In this document: positions 44,491 through 54,065 of the stretch, piece after piece
Position numbering within the stretch: position 1 is the first letter of the stretch
How the letters are laid out: each line of letters opens with the position of its first letter
DNA from: Haloplanus natans DSM 17983
Lineage (GTDB): Archaea; Halobacteriota; Halobacteria; Halobacteriales; Haloferacaceae
Assembly: GCF_000427685.1 (NCBI RefSeq)
Contig: NZ_KE386573.1
Span: 62,001 to 126,000, forward strand
Direction of reading: 5' to 3'
Length of the DNA stretch: 64,000 bases
Made by a program: the position numbers and the translations under genes
Notes under the pieces: model-generated
Seen by the model: only the letters and a program-made list of their open reading frames with translations
Told to the model about the DNA's origin: nothing
The model's database searches: none

Positions 44491-45888
44491 CTACCCGGCT
44501 CGACGCGCGTACACGCCGTCGAGCGCCTCCACCGTCGGCGCGTTGACGACGGTGACCGTCGTCCCGTTTCGCGTCACCCGGAACGCGTCGGCGTAGGGGC
44601 CGGCGGGCACCACCAGTACGTCGCCCTCGCGACGCTCGGCACCCCGGCGCGTCCGCAACAGGTCGCGGTACGCGATGGCGAACGCGGCGGCGTCGCCCGT
44701 CGTCGCCCACTCCGTTCGGAGGACGTAGGCCGTTTCCGTCCCGTTGCGGTAGGGGACGAGTCGGTCGCCGACCCAGCCGGCGGTGGTGGGATGAGTGTAG
44801 TTGTACGCCCGGTGTGGGCGCGTGGGGCGTTGCAGGTGGAAGGTCCCCGTCCCACCGTTGGCCCAGACGGTCGCGAACAGCGACGCCTCGCCGACCGTCG
44901 TCCCCGGCGGCGACCGATCGAACCGCGTCCAGTTCGCCGCCGACCGGTCCGGAATCCGAACCTCCCGCGCCGACCAGTTCGGGTAGCGGTCGGGGTGGAT
45001 CACCTGTGCCGAACTCGTCGGGGGGTCGGCGTACGCGGCGTCCACCGCGGCCCAGCCACCGCGCTCGCGGAGCCGGTGGACGAACGCCGGCCCGTCGCTG
45101 TACGGCTGGTACGCGGCGACGTAAACGCCCATATCGTCGTCGAGGCTCGCGCCCGGCCCGGCCGGCGGCCGCGGGAGACACGCCCACCCGCTTTCGCACC
45201 GTCGCTCGTAGAGGTCCTCGATGTAGCCCGCGTCGCCCTCGATCAACCCCTGTCGCGCCAGCCGCTCGTCACGGGTCAGATTCGCCCGTCCGTCGAACAC
45301 CGACCCGAAGTGCTGGTCCTGCAGGGCGTGGACCAGTTCGTGGGCGAGCGTCCGCCGATCCAGCATCGGCCGTGGTGTGTCGCTCACCACGACGATCCGA
45401 TCCTCGCTTGGAACGTACGACCCCTGAACCGACGCGCCGTAGAACGACTCGAACACTGCCTCGACCGACCGATCCTCGCCGACGAGGAGCAATCCCTCCC
45501 ACACGGCCTCGTCCCACCCCGTCGCCGTCACGTTCTCGTCGGCGAGATACGTCTCGCGGTCGACGACTGTAACGGGCACTGCCGACTCGAACTCCAGGCC
45601 CCGAACCCGCTCGACGCGGGCCATCGTCCGCGCGACGACGGCGTTCCGTTCGCTCGCGTTCAGCCCGTCAGTGGCGTTCACGTCGAGTGACTCGTCGAAC
45701 CAGTAGCCCGCCTCCCAGCCGAGGCGATCCGTGGCCGGGTCGGCGAAGTCGGGGTGGGCGGGCATCGGCGTGGGCGTCGCTGTCGGCGTCTCGGTTTCCG
45801 TCCCCGTCGCCGCCGCTTCCGGGCCGACCGCGCCGCCACAGCCCGCGAGGACGACGAGCGCCGCCAGCAGAACCGGCCGGAGAGACAT
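44491..45888 (-). CDS. Hvo_1808-type surface lipoprotein with HExxH motif
   Basis: A 465-residue secreted protein. The signal ends in a lipobox (LVVLAGCGG, Cys near residue 17), followed by a Thr/Pro-rich linker. The body has the family block TDRLGWEAGYWFDESLDVN, a zinc-peptidase-like LAHELVHALQDQHFG near residue 180, with a downstream Glu in LIEGDAGYIEDLY that could be the third ligand, and YNYTHPTTAGWVGDRLVPYR. I recognise it as the haloarchaeal Hvo_1808 family; activity is unknown, but a gluzincin-like metallopeptidase is plausible. A related gene follows upstream, seven bases away, so the pair arose by duplication. Confidence 0.82.
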   Translation of the reverse strand: MSLRPVLLAALVVLAGCGGAVGPEAAATGTETETPTATPTPMPAHPDFADPATDRLGWEAGYWFDESLDVNATDGLNASERNAVVARTMARVERVRGLEFESAVPVTVVDRETYLADENVTATGWDEAVWEGLLLVGEDRSVEAVFESFYGASVQGSYVPSEDRIVVVSDTPRPMLDRRTLAHELVHALQDQHFGSVFDGRANLTRDERLARQGLIEGDAGYIEDLYERRCESGWACLPRPPAGPGASLDDDMGVYVAAYQPYSDGPAFVHRLRERGGWAAVDAAYADPPTSSAQVIHPDRYPNWSAREVRIPDRSAANWTRFDRSPPGTTVGEASLFATVWANGGTGTFHLQRPTRPHRAYNYTHPTTAGWVGDRLVPYRNGTETAYVLRTEWATTGDAAAFAIAYRDLLRTRRGAERREGDVLVVPAGPYADAFRVTRNGTTVTVVNAPTVEALDGVYARRAG

Positions 45889-45894
45889 CCCGGT

Positions 45895-47481
45895 TCAGTG
45901 CCGCCGGGTCACCGTGGCCAGCGCCACCGCGGCGATCAGGGCGAGCACAGCCGTAAGCGCCCCGAATCCGGGCGCTTCGAGGCCGGTCGATCCCGATTCG
46001 CTCCCGTCACCGCCGGCGGCGGCCGTGGTACCGGCGCTACTCCCGCCGTCGCCGCTCGTCCCCGCCGGCCGCACGTCGCTCAGGTCGTCGGCCGTCGGCG
46101 CGTTGACGATGGTGACTCGCGTCCCCTCGCGGTCGATGCGGAAGGCGTCGGCGAACCGTCCCTCGGAGATCACGTACGTGCGCTCGCCCTGTTGGGTCGC
46201 GTCGTGTGCGTTCAGGATGGCGCGGTAGGCCCTGAGGAACTGGTCGGCATCCTGTTGGCTATCCCACTCGGTCACCCAGACGTAGCCGTACTTGGCGTCC
46301 TCACCGCTTCCCTTGCGATACGGGAACACCCGGTCGTTCCCCCAGCCGGCCGCGGCGCGCGTATCGTAGTTGTACGTATCGAGGCTACTGGTGGGGCGTA
46401 TCGAGCGCTGCCACGACGTTTCGAGCGTGTTGGCCCCGGTTCTGCGCGCCTGATACCAGAACATCACGTACATCGAGGCCTCGCCGACCGTATCGGAGCC
46501 GTTCACGCCCTGGTTCGGGAACGTCTCCCAGCCGTTTCGCGCGCGGTCCTCGTACTCGATGGGGACCGGTTCCTCGTCGTTCAGGTGGATCACCTGCTCC
46601 GTCGAGGTGGGGGGGTTCTGAAACGCCTCGTCGACCGCCTGCCAGCCGCCCCGTTCGAGGAGCCAGTCGATGTACACCGGCCCGTCGGAGTAGGGCTGAA
46701 GGAGCGTCAGGAGGATGCCGAGGTTCGGTGGCGCTCCCGTCCCGCCGGCGCTCGAACGCGGCGTCTCGACGCAGTCCCACTCCGCGCCGCATCGCTCGGT
46801 GTAGCGTTGCTCGATGTAGTTGGCCTCGCCCTCGACGACGCCGTCGGTCGCCAGCCCGGCGTCCTGGGTCTCGGTGCTCGAAATCCGCTCGCCGAGGTCG
46901 CCCGTCTGGTCCTGCAGGGCGTGGGTGAGTTCGTGGACGAGCGTCGCGTTGTCGATGGTCGGGCTCCCCGGCGAATCGGTGATGATCCGGATGCGGTCGT
47001 CGCTGGGGGCGTAGAAGCCCGCGGTCGACTGCCCGGTCGCCGACTGGAGTTCCTCGTTCGCCCCCGCGTCCTCGCCGATGACGAACAGCGCCTCCCACAC
47101 CTGGTCGTTCCACGCGTCGAAGTCGGGGGTATCCGTCTCGTTTCGACTGCGCTGGTTCCGGAACTCCTCGCGCGAGATGACCTCGACCGGCACCTCGCTC
47201 TCGAACTCCGCCCGTCTGACGTACTCGACGCGCGCCATCGCCCGCGCCACGTACGCGTCGAGTTCGGCGTCGGAGAGCCCGTCGGACTGGTCGACGTCGA
47301 TGGGTTCGTCGTGCCAGTAGCCACCCTCCCAGCCCATGGCGTCACCGTCCGGATCGGAACGCTGTGGCGCCACGTCCCGGTCGGGGTCGATGGCCGCCGG
47401 GGACGCACCCGCAACGACCGCCGGACCGACGGACGCCACGACGATCAGTACCGCGAGACAGACGGAGGCCCGCTTTCGCAT
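45895..47481 (-). CDS. Hvo_1808-type surface protein with C-terminal sorting helix
   Basis: A 528-residue paralogue of the preceding protein. It has a cleavable signal (CLAVLIVVASVGPAVVAGA), GWEGGYWHDEPIDVDQSDGL, LVHELTHALQDQTGDLGERI with the HExxH motif, and VVEGEANYIEQRY as the likely third ligand. The C-terminus is a Gly/Ser linker followed by APGFGALTAVLALIAAVAL and RRH, a PGF-CTERM-like archaeosortase signal, so it should be attached at the surface in a different way from its lipoprotein neighbour. Four cysteines (RCGAEWDC and others) may form disulfides. Confidence 0.85.
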   Translation of the reverse strand: MRKRASVCLAVLIVVASVGPAVVAGASPAAIDPDRDVAPQRSDPDGDAMGWEGGYWHDEPIDVDQSDGLSDAELDAYVARAMARVEYVRRAEFESEVPVEVISREEFRNQRSRNETDTPDFDAWNDQVWEALFVIGEDAGANEELQSATGQSTAGFYAPSDDRIRIITDSPGSPTIDNATLVHELTHALQDQTGDLGERISSTETQDAGLATDGVVEGEANYIEQRYTERCGAEWDCVETPRSSAGGTGAPPNLGILLTLLQPYSDGPVYIDWLLERGGWQAVDEAFQNPPTSTEQVIHLNDEEPVPIEYEDRARNGWETFPNQGVNGSDTVGEASMYVMFWYQARRTGANTLETSWQRSIRPTSSLDTYNYDTRAAAGWGNDRVFPYRKGSGEDAKYGYVWVTEWDSQQDADQFLRAYRAILNAHDATQQGERTYVISEGRFADAFRIDREGTRVTIVNAPTADDLSDVRPAGTSGDGGSSAGTTAAAGGDGSESGSTGLEAPGFGALTAVLALIAAVALATVTRRH

Positions 47482-47637
47482 ACCCCTCGTTGGGATGCGC
47501 TACGGAAGTACCTTGCCCGCGGTGTCGTCGTCGCGCCGACGGTCGCTACTGCGATACCTTCGAGGAGGCCACGGCGTGCCGTATCCCGTGTCGGTCGATC
47601 ACTTCACGCAGTCCTACGCGGGTGCTAAAAGTGAAAC

Positions 47638-47670
47638 GCCGTTAACGCCGGTTTGGAGCGGATTAACGGC
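47638..47670 (-). terminator. Candidate terminator after the DUF3194 gene
   Basis: Inverted repeat GCCGTTAA / TTAACGGC with a 17-base loop, starting 14 bases after the DUF3194 stop; on the minus strand it is followed by a CACTTTTAGC stretch. It would close the L37Ae-RpoP-Pcc1-prefoldin-DUF3194 operon before the surface-protein genes. Confidence 0.4.
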
Positions 47671-47683
47671 AGTGTGGTTCGAT

Positions 47684-47929
47684 TTATGCGTCTTCGAACA
47701 GCTCGTCGACGGCGTCCCGAGCCGCGCGTGCGGCTTCGTCCGCCACGGCCTCCGGGTCCGCCTCGTCGTCCGGTGCGTTCAGGTAGACGTCGACATCGAG
47801 GACGCCCGCCTCGAAGGTGACCGTCACGTCCAGGTCGCGCACGTCGGACTGGCGGTAGTGAGCGAAGACGACTCCCTCGGCCGCCTCGGCGGCCGTCCGG
47901 ACGACGGTTTCGTCGTCGGGCTCGGCCAC
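47684..47929 (-). CDS. DUF3194 family protein
   Basis: An 81-residue acidic protein from GTG 47929, four bases after the prefoldin stop: VAEPDDETVVRTAAEAAEG, then the beta segment LDVTVTFEAGVLDVDVYL and the helix DEAARAARDAVDELF. Conserved in archaea next to prefoldin beta, but without known activity. The GTG is the only start that avoids overlapping the prefoldin gene in a shadow frame. Confidence 0.8.
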   Translation of the reverse strand: MAEPDDETVVRTAAEAAEGVVFAHYRQSDVRDLDVTVTFEAGVLDVDVYLNAPDDEADPEAVADEAARAARDAVDELFEDA

Positions 47930-47933
47930 GGCC

Positions 47934-48332
47934 TTACGCGCCGCCGGCGCCGCCCGGTCCCATCGGGCCGCCGCCAGCGCCGCCAGCGCCGCCCTGCAGC
48001 ATCTGCTGGAGCTCCTCCTGGAGCGACTCGAACTGCTCGCGGACGCGCTCTTCCTGTTTACCCAGCTGTTCGACGCGAACCTCCAGGCTCTCGACTTTCT
48101 CCTCGAGGTTCTCGTAGGCGTCGTCGTACTCCGTCGAGACGAGGAGTTCACCGACCTCGCGGTACATCTCGGTGTCCTCGTCGATGTCCTCGAGCGCGTC
48201 GAGCGCCGTCTGGGACTCGTTGAGCGTGGTCTCGGCCTGCTGTTTCTGCGCCGCGACCTGCTGAGCCGTCTCCTGCAGATCCTGCAGTTCCTCGATTTTC
48301 TCCTGGGCCTCCGGCGGCAGATTCCCTTGCAT
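47934..48332 (-). CDS. pfdB: Prefoldin beta subunit
   Basis: A 132-residue subunit of the archaeal hexameric chaperone prefoldin (two alpha, four beta) that delivers unfolded proteins to the thermosome. Two long coiled-coil helices (residues about 8-45 and 75-118) flank a beta hairpin with [16 protein letters not shown]; the start [20 protein letters not shown] is typical. The C-terminal Gly/Ala tail ([15 protein letters not shown]) is common in halophiles. It lies in the L37Ae-RpoP-Pcc1 operon. Confidence 0.93.
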   Translation of the reverse strand: MQGNLPPEAQEKIEELQDLQETAQQVAAQKQQAETTLNESQTALDALEDIDEDTEMYREVGELLVSTEYDDAYENLEEKVESLEVRVEQLGKQEERVREQFESLQEELQQMLQGGAGGAGGGPMGPGGAGGA

Positions 48333-48409
48333 GGGCGGACCGTTGGGTCCCGGAGTGAAAAAGCCCCGTATTCCGTCCCGTGCCGGCGTGATCGACCGAC
48401 TACGGCGGG

Positions 48410-48688
48410 CTACCTGTCGTCGGATCGCGCGTCGGCGCCGACCGTGACCGCCTCGGCTACGTCCACCAGCCGCAGCCAGGTGTTCGCTCCCGCCCGCAGG
48501 GCAACGAGGTCGGCCGCCCCGACCCGTACTCGAACCGTCCGCTCCTTGCGGTCGACGGCCGCCGTCGAGCGGCCGTCGTCTATCTCCCCCACTTCGACCC
48601 GGACGCTCCGTTCGACGATCCGGGCGCGTCGCTCGGCGTCGTACTCGAAGCGCAAAGAGAGGGTGTGTGGCGCGTCGTCGACGAGCAC
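48410..48688 (-). CDS. pcc1: KEOPS complex subunit Pcc1
   Basis: A 92-residue protein with the Pcc1 alpha/beta fold: [20 protein letters not shown] at the start, [20 protein letters not shown], then [23 protein letters not shown]. Pcc1 dimerises KEOPS and contacts Kae1, whose gene in this window is the Kae1-Bud32 fusion. A GTG start at 48688 fits best. The order L37Ae-RpoP-Pcc1-prefoldin is conserved in archaea. Sequence is divergent, so context contributes to the call. Confidence 0.85.
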   Translation of the reverse strand: MLVDDAPHTLSLRFEYDAERRARIVERSVRVEVGEIDDGRSTAAVDRKERTVRVRVGAADLVALRAGANTWLRLVDVAEAVTVGADARSDDR

Positions 48689-48766
48689 GTTAGATGGGCC
48701 GTCGTGTACCGGTGGGTCGCCGTGCCGGGTCTACGACCTGCCGGCACCGACCGACGACGAGCACGG

Positions 48767-48901
48767 TTACTCGATGTCGACTTCCTTGATCGTCGGCGCG
48801 CGCTCCTTCAGGAGCACCCGGTGCCCGCAGTACGGACAGCGAACGCCGCCGTACTCGTCGAGTTCCACGTCTCGCTTACACCGGGAACACTTGTAGCTCA
48901 T
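48767..48901 (-). CDS. rpoP: RNA polymerase subunit P (Rpo12)
   Basis: A 44-residue zinc-ribbon subunit of archaeal RNA polymerase, equivalent to Rpb12. [20 protein letters not shown] followed by [16 protein letters not shown] gives the CxxC pairs and the typical basic end. The ATG comes one base after the TAA of the L37Ae gene, so the two are probably co-translated. The length is normal. Confidence 0.95.
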   Translation of the reverse strand: MSYKCSRCKRDVELDEYGGVRCPYCGHRVLLKERAPTIKEVDIE

Positions 48902-48902
48902 G

Positions 48903-49172
48903 TTATTCGTCGTCGGTGGCGAGTGCCGCGCGGATCGACCGCCGGACGGTACGGCCGCCGGGCGTCTCGGGCCGGTACGCCCCGCCGGTGAAGGTTTCGC
49001 CCGTCTCCTCGTTCTTCCAGACGCCAGTTCCGACGCGGGTGACGCTGTCCCCGTCGAGCGTGGCGTTCTGCATCTCTCCTTCGATTTCCTTGACGCGCCG
49101 GCGGGCGACACGCCCGTATCGCGCGCCGAATCGGCCCGCGCTCCCGGTGCTGCGTGCCTTGTTCTCGGCCAT
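48903..49172 (-). CDS. rpl37ae: 50S ribosomal protein L37Ae, lacking zinc-ribbon cysteines
   Basis: An 89-residue eL43. The N-terminal [20 protein letters not shown] and the C-terminal [20 protein letters not shown] are typical. Between them the family normally has a zinc ribbon with two CxxC pairs (CPxCG ... WQCGxC). Here that segment reads [20 protein letters not shown] and TGETFTGG, without a single Cys in the protein. The fold may be kept without metal, as known for other ribosomal zinc ribbons that exist in Cys-free forms. ATG 49172 is chosen; an in-frame ATG four codons upstream is less likely. Confidence 0.88.
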   Translation of the reverse strand: MAENKARSTGSAGRFGARYGRVARRRVKEIEGEMQNATLDGDSVTRVGTGVWKNEETGETFTGGAYRPETPGGRTVRRSIRAALATDDE

Positions 49173-49214
49173 AGTACCGCTCAATACCGCTAGCGAACGG
49201 ATAAACCCTGCGAG

Positions 49215-49937
49215 TTACTCCTGTAGATCGGCGGCCGCCAGCGCCTCGTTCAGGTCGTCGCGAACGCGCTCACCCGTCTCACGGTTCATCGCCGTCGTGA
49301 CGATCCGGTTTTCCTGCACGCTCGACCCGTCGCGCAGGAGCAGTCGCACGTTGCCGTTGCCGTCCGCACGCGTCACCTTCGCCCGCAGGCCGGACTGTGA
49401 CCCCGTGCCGCCGGCGTCGATCGGCCCCGGAACGATCTTCTTGACGTGTGGATGCTCCGCCACCGTCGAGATGGCCCGTCTGCCCGTTCGTCCGCCTATC
49501 AGCGTCGTGTGCCGGCCACCGAGTTTCTCCTTCGGCGCCGTCTCCACCACCTCCAGCGCCCGCTCGCCCCGGCGATCCAGCACCGCGGCGACGGGGTCCT
49601 CGCCCGCGACGCGGTAGAACTCGTAGTGGGTCTCCGCGCGCACCGCCCGGATCGTCTCGCGGTCGCCCGCCGCGAACACCGTCTCCGGGCGCTTTCGGCG
49701 CAGTTCGTCCGCGATCAGCCCCGCGAAGTTCCGGCGCTCGATCACCCGCGCCTCCCCCTCCTCCTCCGGTCGCGTGGTGATCGTCGTCTCGCCCAGTACC
49801 TCCTCACCGTCGAGCATCGTCAGGTGGGCGCGGTCCTCGGCCACGTCGAGGACGACGGCGTCGCAGTTGGCGGTGTGACAGACCAGACAGTAGTCGCCCG
49901 GCCGGTCCAACGGGGATCCACACCGCCCACACTCCAT
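49215..49937 (-). CDS. DUF2103 zinc-ribbon protein
   Basis: A 240-residue protein starting with a zinc ribbon (MECGRCGSPLDRPGDYCLVC) and continuing with a conserved archaeal domain: VLDVAEDRAHLTMLDGEEVLG, RNFAGLIADELRRKRPETV and KLGGRHTTLIGGRTGRRAI. The C-terminal part includes VKKIVPGPIDAGGTGSQSG and ends with ALAAADLQE. I recognise it as DUF2103; the ribbon, basic loops and location next to ribosomal-protein genes suggest nucleic-acid or ribosome-related work, but that is inference. Divergent from the membrane protein at 50028. Confidence 0.78.
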   Translation of the reverse strand: MECGRCGSPLDRPGDYCLVCHTANCDAVVLDVAEDRAHLTMLDGEEVLGETTITTRPEEEGEARVIERRNFAGLIADELRRKRPETVFAAGDRETIRAVRAETHYEFYRVAGEDPVAAVLDRRGERALEVVETAPKEKLGGRHTTLIGGRTGRRAISTVAEHPHVKKIVPGPIDAGGTGSQSGLRAKVTRADGNGNVRLLLRDGSSVQENRIVTTAMNRETGERVRDDLNEALAAADLQE

Positions 49938-50027
49938 ACAGTCGTGGCAGACGGCCGCGCCGGATAAGTCCGTCTTTCGCGCCCGGACGGCACAAAACCC
50001 ATTTGCACGCGCCGACACGCCCCGCCT

Positions 50028-51374
50028 ATGGTCCGCCGCCTCCTCGTCGCCGCCCTCCTCGTCGGATCGCTCCTCGGGGTCGTGTTCGCGGCCCCCGTGA
50101 CGGCCAGCCCTCGCCCCGTCGCCGTCTGTGCACCCTGCGAGCGCGGGTTCAGCGCCGCGGCACGGGCCCACGACACCCCCGTTCGGATCGAACACAGCAC
50201 TGCCACGATGCGCGTCCACCGGAACGGCTCCGCGACGTGGACCGTCGAGAACCGCCTGAACGACACCACCGCCTTCGAGAACGCGTCGCTCCGCAACGCC
50301 GTCGCCCGCGACGCCGTCGCGGTCCACGACGCCCGCCTGCTGTCGACGAGCGTCGACGGGGATACGATCCAGATGCGCTACCGCACGCCCGACGCCGCGA
50401 CCGAGGCGCCCGGTGGCGTCCTCCGGGTGACCCACTTCCGCGACGACCCCGGCGTGACAGTCTACACCGGTCTCGGCGCCGACCGCCTCACCCTCGTCGC
50501 GCCCGAGGGGATGGTCGTCGGCATCGGCCTCCCCGGCGCCGACGTATCCGACGACGACCGCCGGCTGACCGTCACGTCCTTCGAGGGCGACGGCGACGGT
50601 CCGTTCGTGACGCTCGTCCCCGAGGGTGACCCGCTCGCACCGCTGTGGAGTCTCGTCGCCGTCGCCCTCCCGCTCGCGCCCATCGTCGGGCGCAACCTCC
50701 TCCTTCTCGTCGCCGTCCCGACGCTCGTCTTCGCGGGTGGACTCCGAACGGTCGCGTGGGCTGTCGGCGCCGTCGGCCTCGATCCGGGCACCGCCAACCC
50801 CGGCCGGCGCGCACTCGCCGTCGTTGCTCTTGGCGTCCTCGCCCTCGCCCACCCGCTCGCACCGGGTTCGTTCGCGCTCGGCGGGACCGAACCCCCCCTC
50901 CTCGTCGGCGCGGTCGGTGTCATCGCCCTCGGCGGCGCCCTCGCTCTTCCCGCCGTGCGCGCCCGCCTCTCCTTCCGCTCTCTCGCCGGTCTCGTCGGCC
51001 TCACCTTCGCCGTCACCGTCGCCGTCGGCTTCGCCCTCCGAGCGGTACCGGGCTTGCACGTCGACGACGGTGTCGTCCGGCGGATGCTCCTCACGCTCCC
51101 CGTCTACACCGCCACGCTCGTGGGCTACGCGGCCGCTCATGGTGGACTTCGGTGCGCGCTCGCGGCCGCCGGCGGCGCGTTCGCCCTCGTCCTCGTCACC
51201 ACCTTCCCCATCCTCTCGCAGGGCGGGACGCTCTACTTCCTCGGCGTCGTCCTCGCCGTCATCGGTGCCGTCGCCGGCGGCGTCGTCGGAATCCCGCTTT
51301 TCGTGCTGGGCCACGGGCTTCCCGGTGGGAGGTCGCGTGCGGAGGGTGGGACCGCCGGCGACGCGCCGGTCTAG
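50028..51374 (+). CDS. Multi-pass membrane protein with N-terminal outside domain
   Basis: A 448-residue protein. A signal peptide ([21 protein letters not shown]) is followed by an extracytoplasmic domain of about 180 residues with a CAPC motif near residue 34, and then about seven membrane helices from residue 210 to the end. The domain reads like a beta-sandwich ([20 protein letters not shown]), the layout of regulatory or protease-associated membrane proteins. No family recognised. Divergent from the DUF2103 gene; four-base convergent overlap with truD. Confidence 0.7.
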   Translation: MVRRLLVAALLVGSLLGVVFAAPVTASPRPVAVCAPCERGFSAAARAHDTPVRIEHSTATMRVHRNGSATWTVENRLNDTTAFENASLRNAVARDAVAVHDARLLSTSVDGDTIQMRYRTPDAATEAPGGVLRVTHFRDDPGVTVYTGLGADRLTLVAPEGMVVGIGLPGADVSDDDRRLTVTSFEGDGDGPFVTLVPEGDPLAPLWSLVAVALPLAPIVGRNLLLLVAVPTLVFAGGLRTVAWAVGAVGLDPGTANPGRRALAVVALGVLALAHPLAPGSFALGGTEPPLLVGAVGVIALGGALALPAVRARLSFRSLAGLVGLTFAVTVAVGFALRAVPGLHVDDGVVRRMLLTLPVYTATLVGYAAAHGGLRCALAAAGGAFALVLVTTFPILSQGGTLYFLGVVLAVIGAVAGGVVGIPLFVLGHGLPGGRSRAEGGTAGDAPV

Positions 51375-52705
51375 AGGTCCCGCGGGTCGACTTTCAGATA
51401 CTCCCTGAGGACGGCCGTCGCGTACGACCCGCTCGGGAGGGAAAAGGAGAGAGTCAGCGGATCGCGCGCGAGTTCGAGAGCGGTGTCGACGAGGATCGCC
51501 CGCCGCGTCCCCGTCGACTCGAAGTTGCCGGGGAGGTCGAAATCCGCGGGGTCGAGATCGAGATCGGCGAGGATTTCGCGCTCGATGTCGCCCGGTTCGC
51601 CGTCGCCGAGTTCCGTCTCCGTCCCCACCAGCGGCGCGGTGACGAACGCTCGCCCGCGCTCGCAGTGGCGACGAACCACGTCGACGCGGTCCGCGCTCAC
51701 CCGCTGGAGCCGGCCGGTGTCGGGGAGGGCCACCCCGTCTGGCGCGTCGGCGTCCGCGAACGCCACCACGTCGCCGGCGACCGGACGGTCGAACGGCAGG
51801 CCGCGGCGCAGGCGTTCGGAGAGTATCCGATTGAACGCGTGGGACTGTGCCGCGTTGACGAAGAGGCGCTGGAGGTTCCACGGGACGGTTTCGAGCGCCG
51901 CGCGGAAGTCGGCGGGCTCCGCCCCGCCGTTCTCGACCAGCTTACGAAGCATCGACCGCTCGTAGCCGAGATGTCCCGGCATCGCGTCGAGCGCCGCCTG
52001 CCAGTCGGGGTCGGCGCTCGCCGCCACGTCGTCGACCGTCTCCCGCGCCGCCTGGGTCCGCTCCGGCTCCGTCTCGGCGGGGTTGCCTGCGTAGACGAGG
52101 ACGGCCTCGCGCCACTCCTCGCGGACGACGTGGAGACCGACCTCGTGGGTGACGGGGCGCTTGCTGCCGAAGCGCTGGTTGCCGAAGACGTTGGGGACGG
52201 CGACGCGTCCGCCGCCGAACTCGCTGAGGTCCTCGGTGACGGCGGCCACCGCGTCGGGCCGGTCCGGATCGCGAACCCGGATCTGGAAGGCGTTGCCGGC
52301 GAGGTCACCGAACTCCAGGTTGCGGCCGATGCGGCCCAGGGGGTCGACCTTGGCGGCCGAGAGGGCGGGTAGGTCGGCGGCGTCGACGCCCCGGATCGAA
52401 AACAGCTGCGTCGTGACCGCGCGTTTGTCCTTGGTGCCCGCCCACGACACCCGTTCGCGGCTGATGCCCAGCGCGTCCGAGAGCGCGCCCGCGAAGTCGT
52501 TGGTGTCCCAGTCGGTGAGCGTCGCGCGGACGAGGAGGTGGGGGTACGCGCCGGGGTCGGCGTCGAGTGGCTCCGGCGCCATCGCCTCGATTTCGCGCAC
52601 CCGGAAGTCGGCCGGGTCGGCGCGAAGGCGCCCGCCCGTGCCGGGACCGTCGCTCACGTAGTAGTCGATGCCGACCTGCCGTTCGAGTGGGTGTGCCTCG
52701 CGCAT
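51371..52705 (-). CDS. truD: tRNA pseudouridine(13) synthase TruD
   Basis: A 444-residue pseudouridine synthase of the TruD family, acting at position 13 of tRNA (and position 35 of tRNA-Tyr in some archaea). The catalytic Asp is in [18 protein letters not shown] near residue 90; the insertion domain and [36 protein letters not shown] and [16 protein letters not shown] motifs are all present. ATG 52705 gives the known start [19 protein letters not shown]; the frame is open further upstream without family resemblance. Confidence 0.93.
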   Translation of the reverse strand: MREAHPLERQVGIDYYVSDGPGTGGRLRADPADFRVREIEAMAPEPLDADPGAYPHLLVRATLTDWDTNDFAGALSDALGISRERVSWAGTKDKRAVTTQLFSIRGVDAADLPALSAAKVDPLGRIGRNLEFGDLAGNAFQIRVRDPDRPDAVAAVTEDLSEFGGGRVAVPNVFGNQRFGSKRPVTHEVGLHVVREEWREAVLVYAGNPAETEPERTQAARETVDDVAASADPDWQAALDAMPGHLGYERSMLRKLVENGGAEPADFRAALETVPWNLQRLFVNAAQSHAFNRILSERLRRGLPFDRPVAGDVVAFADADAPDGVALPDTGRLQRVSADRVDVVRRHCERGRAFVTAPLVGTETELGDGEPGDIEREILADLDLDPADFDLPGNFESTGTRRAILVDTALELARDPLTLSFSLPSGSYATAVLREYLKVDPRDL

Positions 52706-52760
52706 CTGAGCCGTCGCCTCCGGCTTCGCGGTCCCGACGGGATACGCTGTCGGTTCGGGG

Positions 52761-53432
52761 TCAGCCGACGAGGCCGACCCACTCGACCAGCAACAGGCAG
52801 CCGACGCCGATCCCGAGGGCGCCCGCGAACCCGTGGAGCGCACGTTCCAGCCCCGTTCCCAGCGTTCGCCCCCACAGCGCCGACACCGCCGCCATCGTCA
52901 GGACCGAGCAGACGCCGAAGGCGGCGAGAAAGGTGGCTGCCGTCGGGAGACCGGGCGCCGTCGAGACGAGGGCGACGACGAGGGCGCCGCTGCCGGCGAC
53001 GCCGTGGAGGGCGCCCACGACCGCGGAGTCGCCGTGGAGGTGGACGTGGCCGCCGAGCGACAGTCGCCCCACGTCGACGCGCCCGTGGAGCGGCCGGGAC
53101 CCGTGGGCGTGTTCGTGGCGACGGCCCACGCCCGCGAGCATCCGGGCGCCGAGGTAGATCAGGACGGCACCGACGGCCGCCTCGAAGAGGCCGACGACCG
53201 ACTCGGGGAGACGTACGCCGACCAGGAGCAAGGCGAGGCCGAGGACGGCGATTGGGGCGGTGTGCCCGACACCCCACGACGCGCCGACGAGGCTCGGACG
53301 CGAAGCGGTGCCGTCCGATTCGTGGGGCTCGACGAGCGTCACCACTGCCGCGAGATGGTCGGTTTCGAGGGCGTGACGGGTGCCGAGGGCACCACCCGCG
53401 ACGGCCGCGGCGACCAGTGACACGCTCGACAC
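52761..53432 (-). CDS. Nickel/cobalt transporter family protein (NiCoT/HupE-like)
   Basis: A 223-residue membrane protein with about six helices. The hallmark HX4DH of Ni/Co transporters is in [13 protein letters not shown] near residue 20, and a second conserved block, [10 protein letters not shown], near residue 54. A His-rich cytoplasmic loop ([14 protein letters not shown] and HVHLHGD) can bind metal ions. No cobalamin or urease genes lie in the window, so which ion is moved is not known. The start [20 protein letters not shown] agrees with the family. Confidence 0.8.
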   Translation of the reverse strand: MSSVSLVAAAVAGGALGTRHALETDHLAAVVTLVEPHESDGTASRPSLVGASWGVGHTAPIAVLGLALLLVGVRLPESVVGLFEAAVGAVLIYLGARMLAGVGRRHEHAHGSRPLHGRVDVGRLSLGGHVHLHGDSAVVGALHGVAGSGALVVALVSTAPGLPTAATFLAAFGVCSVLTMAAVSALWGRTLGTGLERALHGFAGALGIGVGCLLLVEWVGLVG

Positions 53433-53510
53433 TCGTCGACGGGTGGCTTAATTCGCGCGGTTCGCGGTACGCCCCCAGCGAGTCCCACCGACGCCCACGG
53501 ATACCCCCGC

Positions 53511-53849
53511 TCAGTACAGCGAGAGGTCGCCCGTCACCCCGTCGACCTCGTCGTCGTCGCCCGGCCCGACCGCGAGCGCCGTCACCGTTCCCGACTCCAA
53601 CTGGGTGTGGCCGGCGTCGCGGATGATGGCGTTCGGCAGGCCCGCCCGCTCGGCGGCGTCGGCCAACTCGAAGAGTTCGGATTCGCCGCTCGCCTTCAGG
53701 ACGACTTTCTTCTGTCCCTCGCCCTTCCACGCCCGGCGGGTGCGCTTGCTGGCGTCCTCGTACGCCGAGAGCGAGGCGTGGGCGACCTGTGCGGCGAGTT
53801 TCCCCTGTCCCATGCCGAGGTCGGTCCGCGCGACGATGGCCTGTTTCAT
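53511..53849 (-). CDS. pth2: Peptidyl-tRNA hydrolase 2
   Basis: A 112-residue archaeal/eukaryotic-type hydrolase that recycles peptidyl-tRNA released from stalled ribosomes. Typical motifs: [47 protein letters not shown] and the C-terminal [22 protein letters not shown] 53849 gives the conserved start; nine more codons upstream lack resemblance. Length is normal for Pth2. A small membrane-protein frame on the same strand ends 48 bases upstream. Confidence 0.94.
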   Translation of the reverse strand: MKQAIVARTDLGMGQGKLAAQVAHASLSAYEDASKRTRRAWKGEGQKKVVLKASGESELFELADAAERAGLPNAIIRDAGHTQLESGTVTALAVGPGDDDEVDGVTGDLSLY

Positions 53850-53897
53850 ACCTCGTCGCTGACGCGGGGGCGCCAAAGCGTCGTCGGTCCGGCGCGG

Positions 53898-54065
53898 TCA
53901 CTCCTCGGTCGGTTCGGGGGGTCGAAGGGCACCGTAGCCGAGGCTCCCGACCAGATACAGGAGCGCCCCGGCGAACAGCGGAATCGTGACGAACGTCGCG
54001 ATGGAGCCTTCGCTCCCGCCGGGGTCGATTTCGTATAGCTGTGCCGAGATGGCGCTCAGTTGCAC
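53898..54065 (-). CDS. Small membrane protein with unclear start
   Basis: The frame ends in YGALRPPEPTEE and contains two hydrophobic segments (IAVLLVQLSAISAQL and ATFVTIPLFAGALLYLVG), so it looks like a real small membrane protein. The first canonical start is a GTG at 54065, which cuts the first helix. The coding-like frame (TPALQRTVRRGIAVLLVQLS) goes on upstream to about 54165, right to the stop of the actin-like gene, with no ATG, GTG or TTG; an ATT at 54119 is present. Coordinates here use the GTG. Confidence 0.45.
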   Translation of the reverse strand: MQLSAISAQLYEIDPGGSEGSIATFVTIPLFAGALLYLVGSLGYGALRPPEPTEE

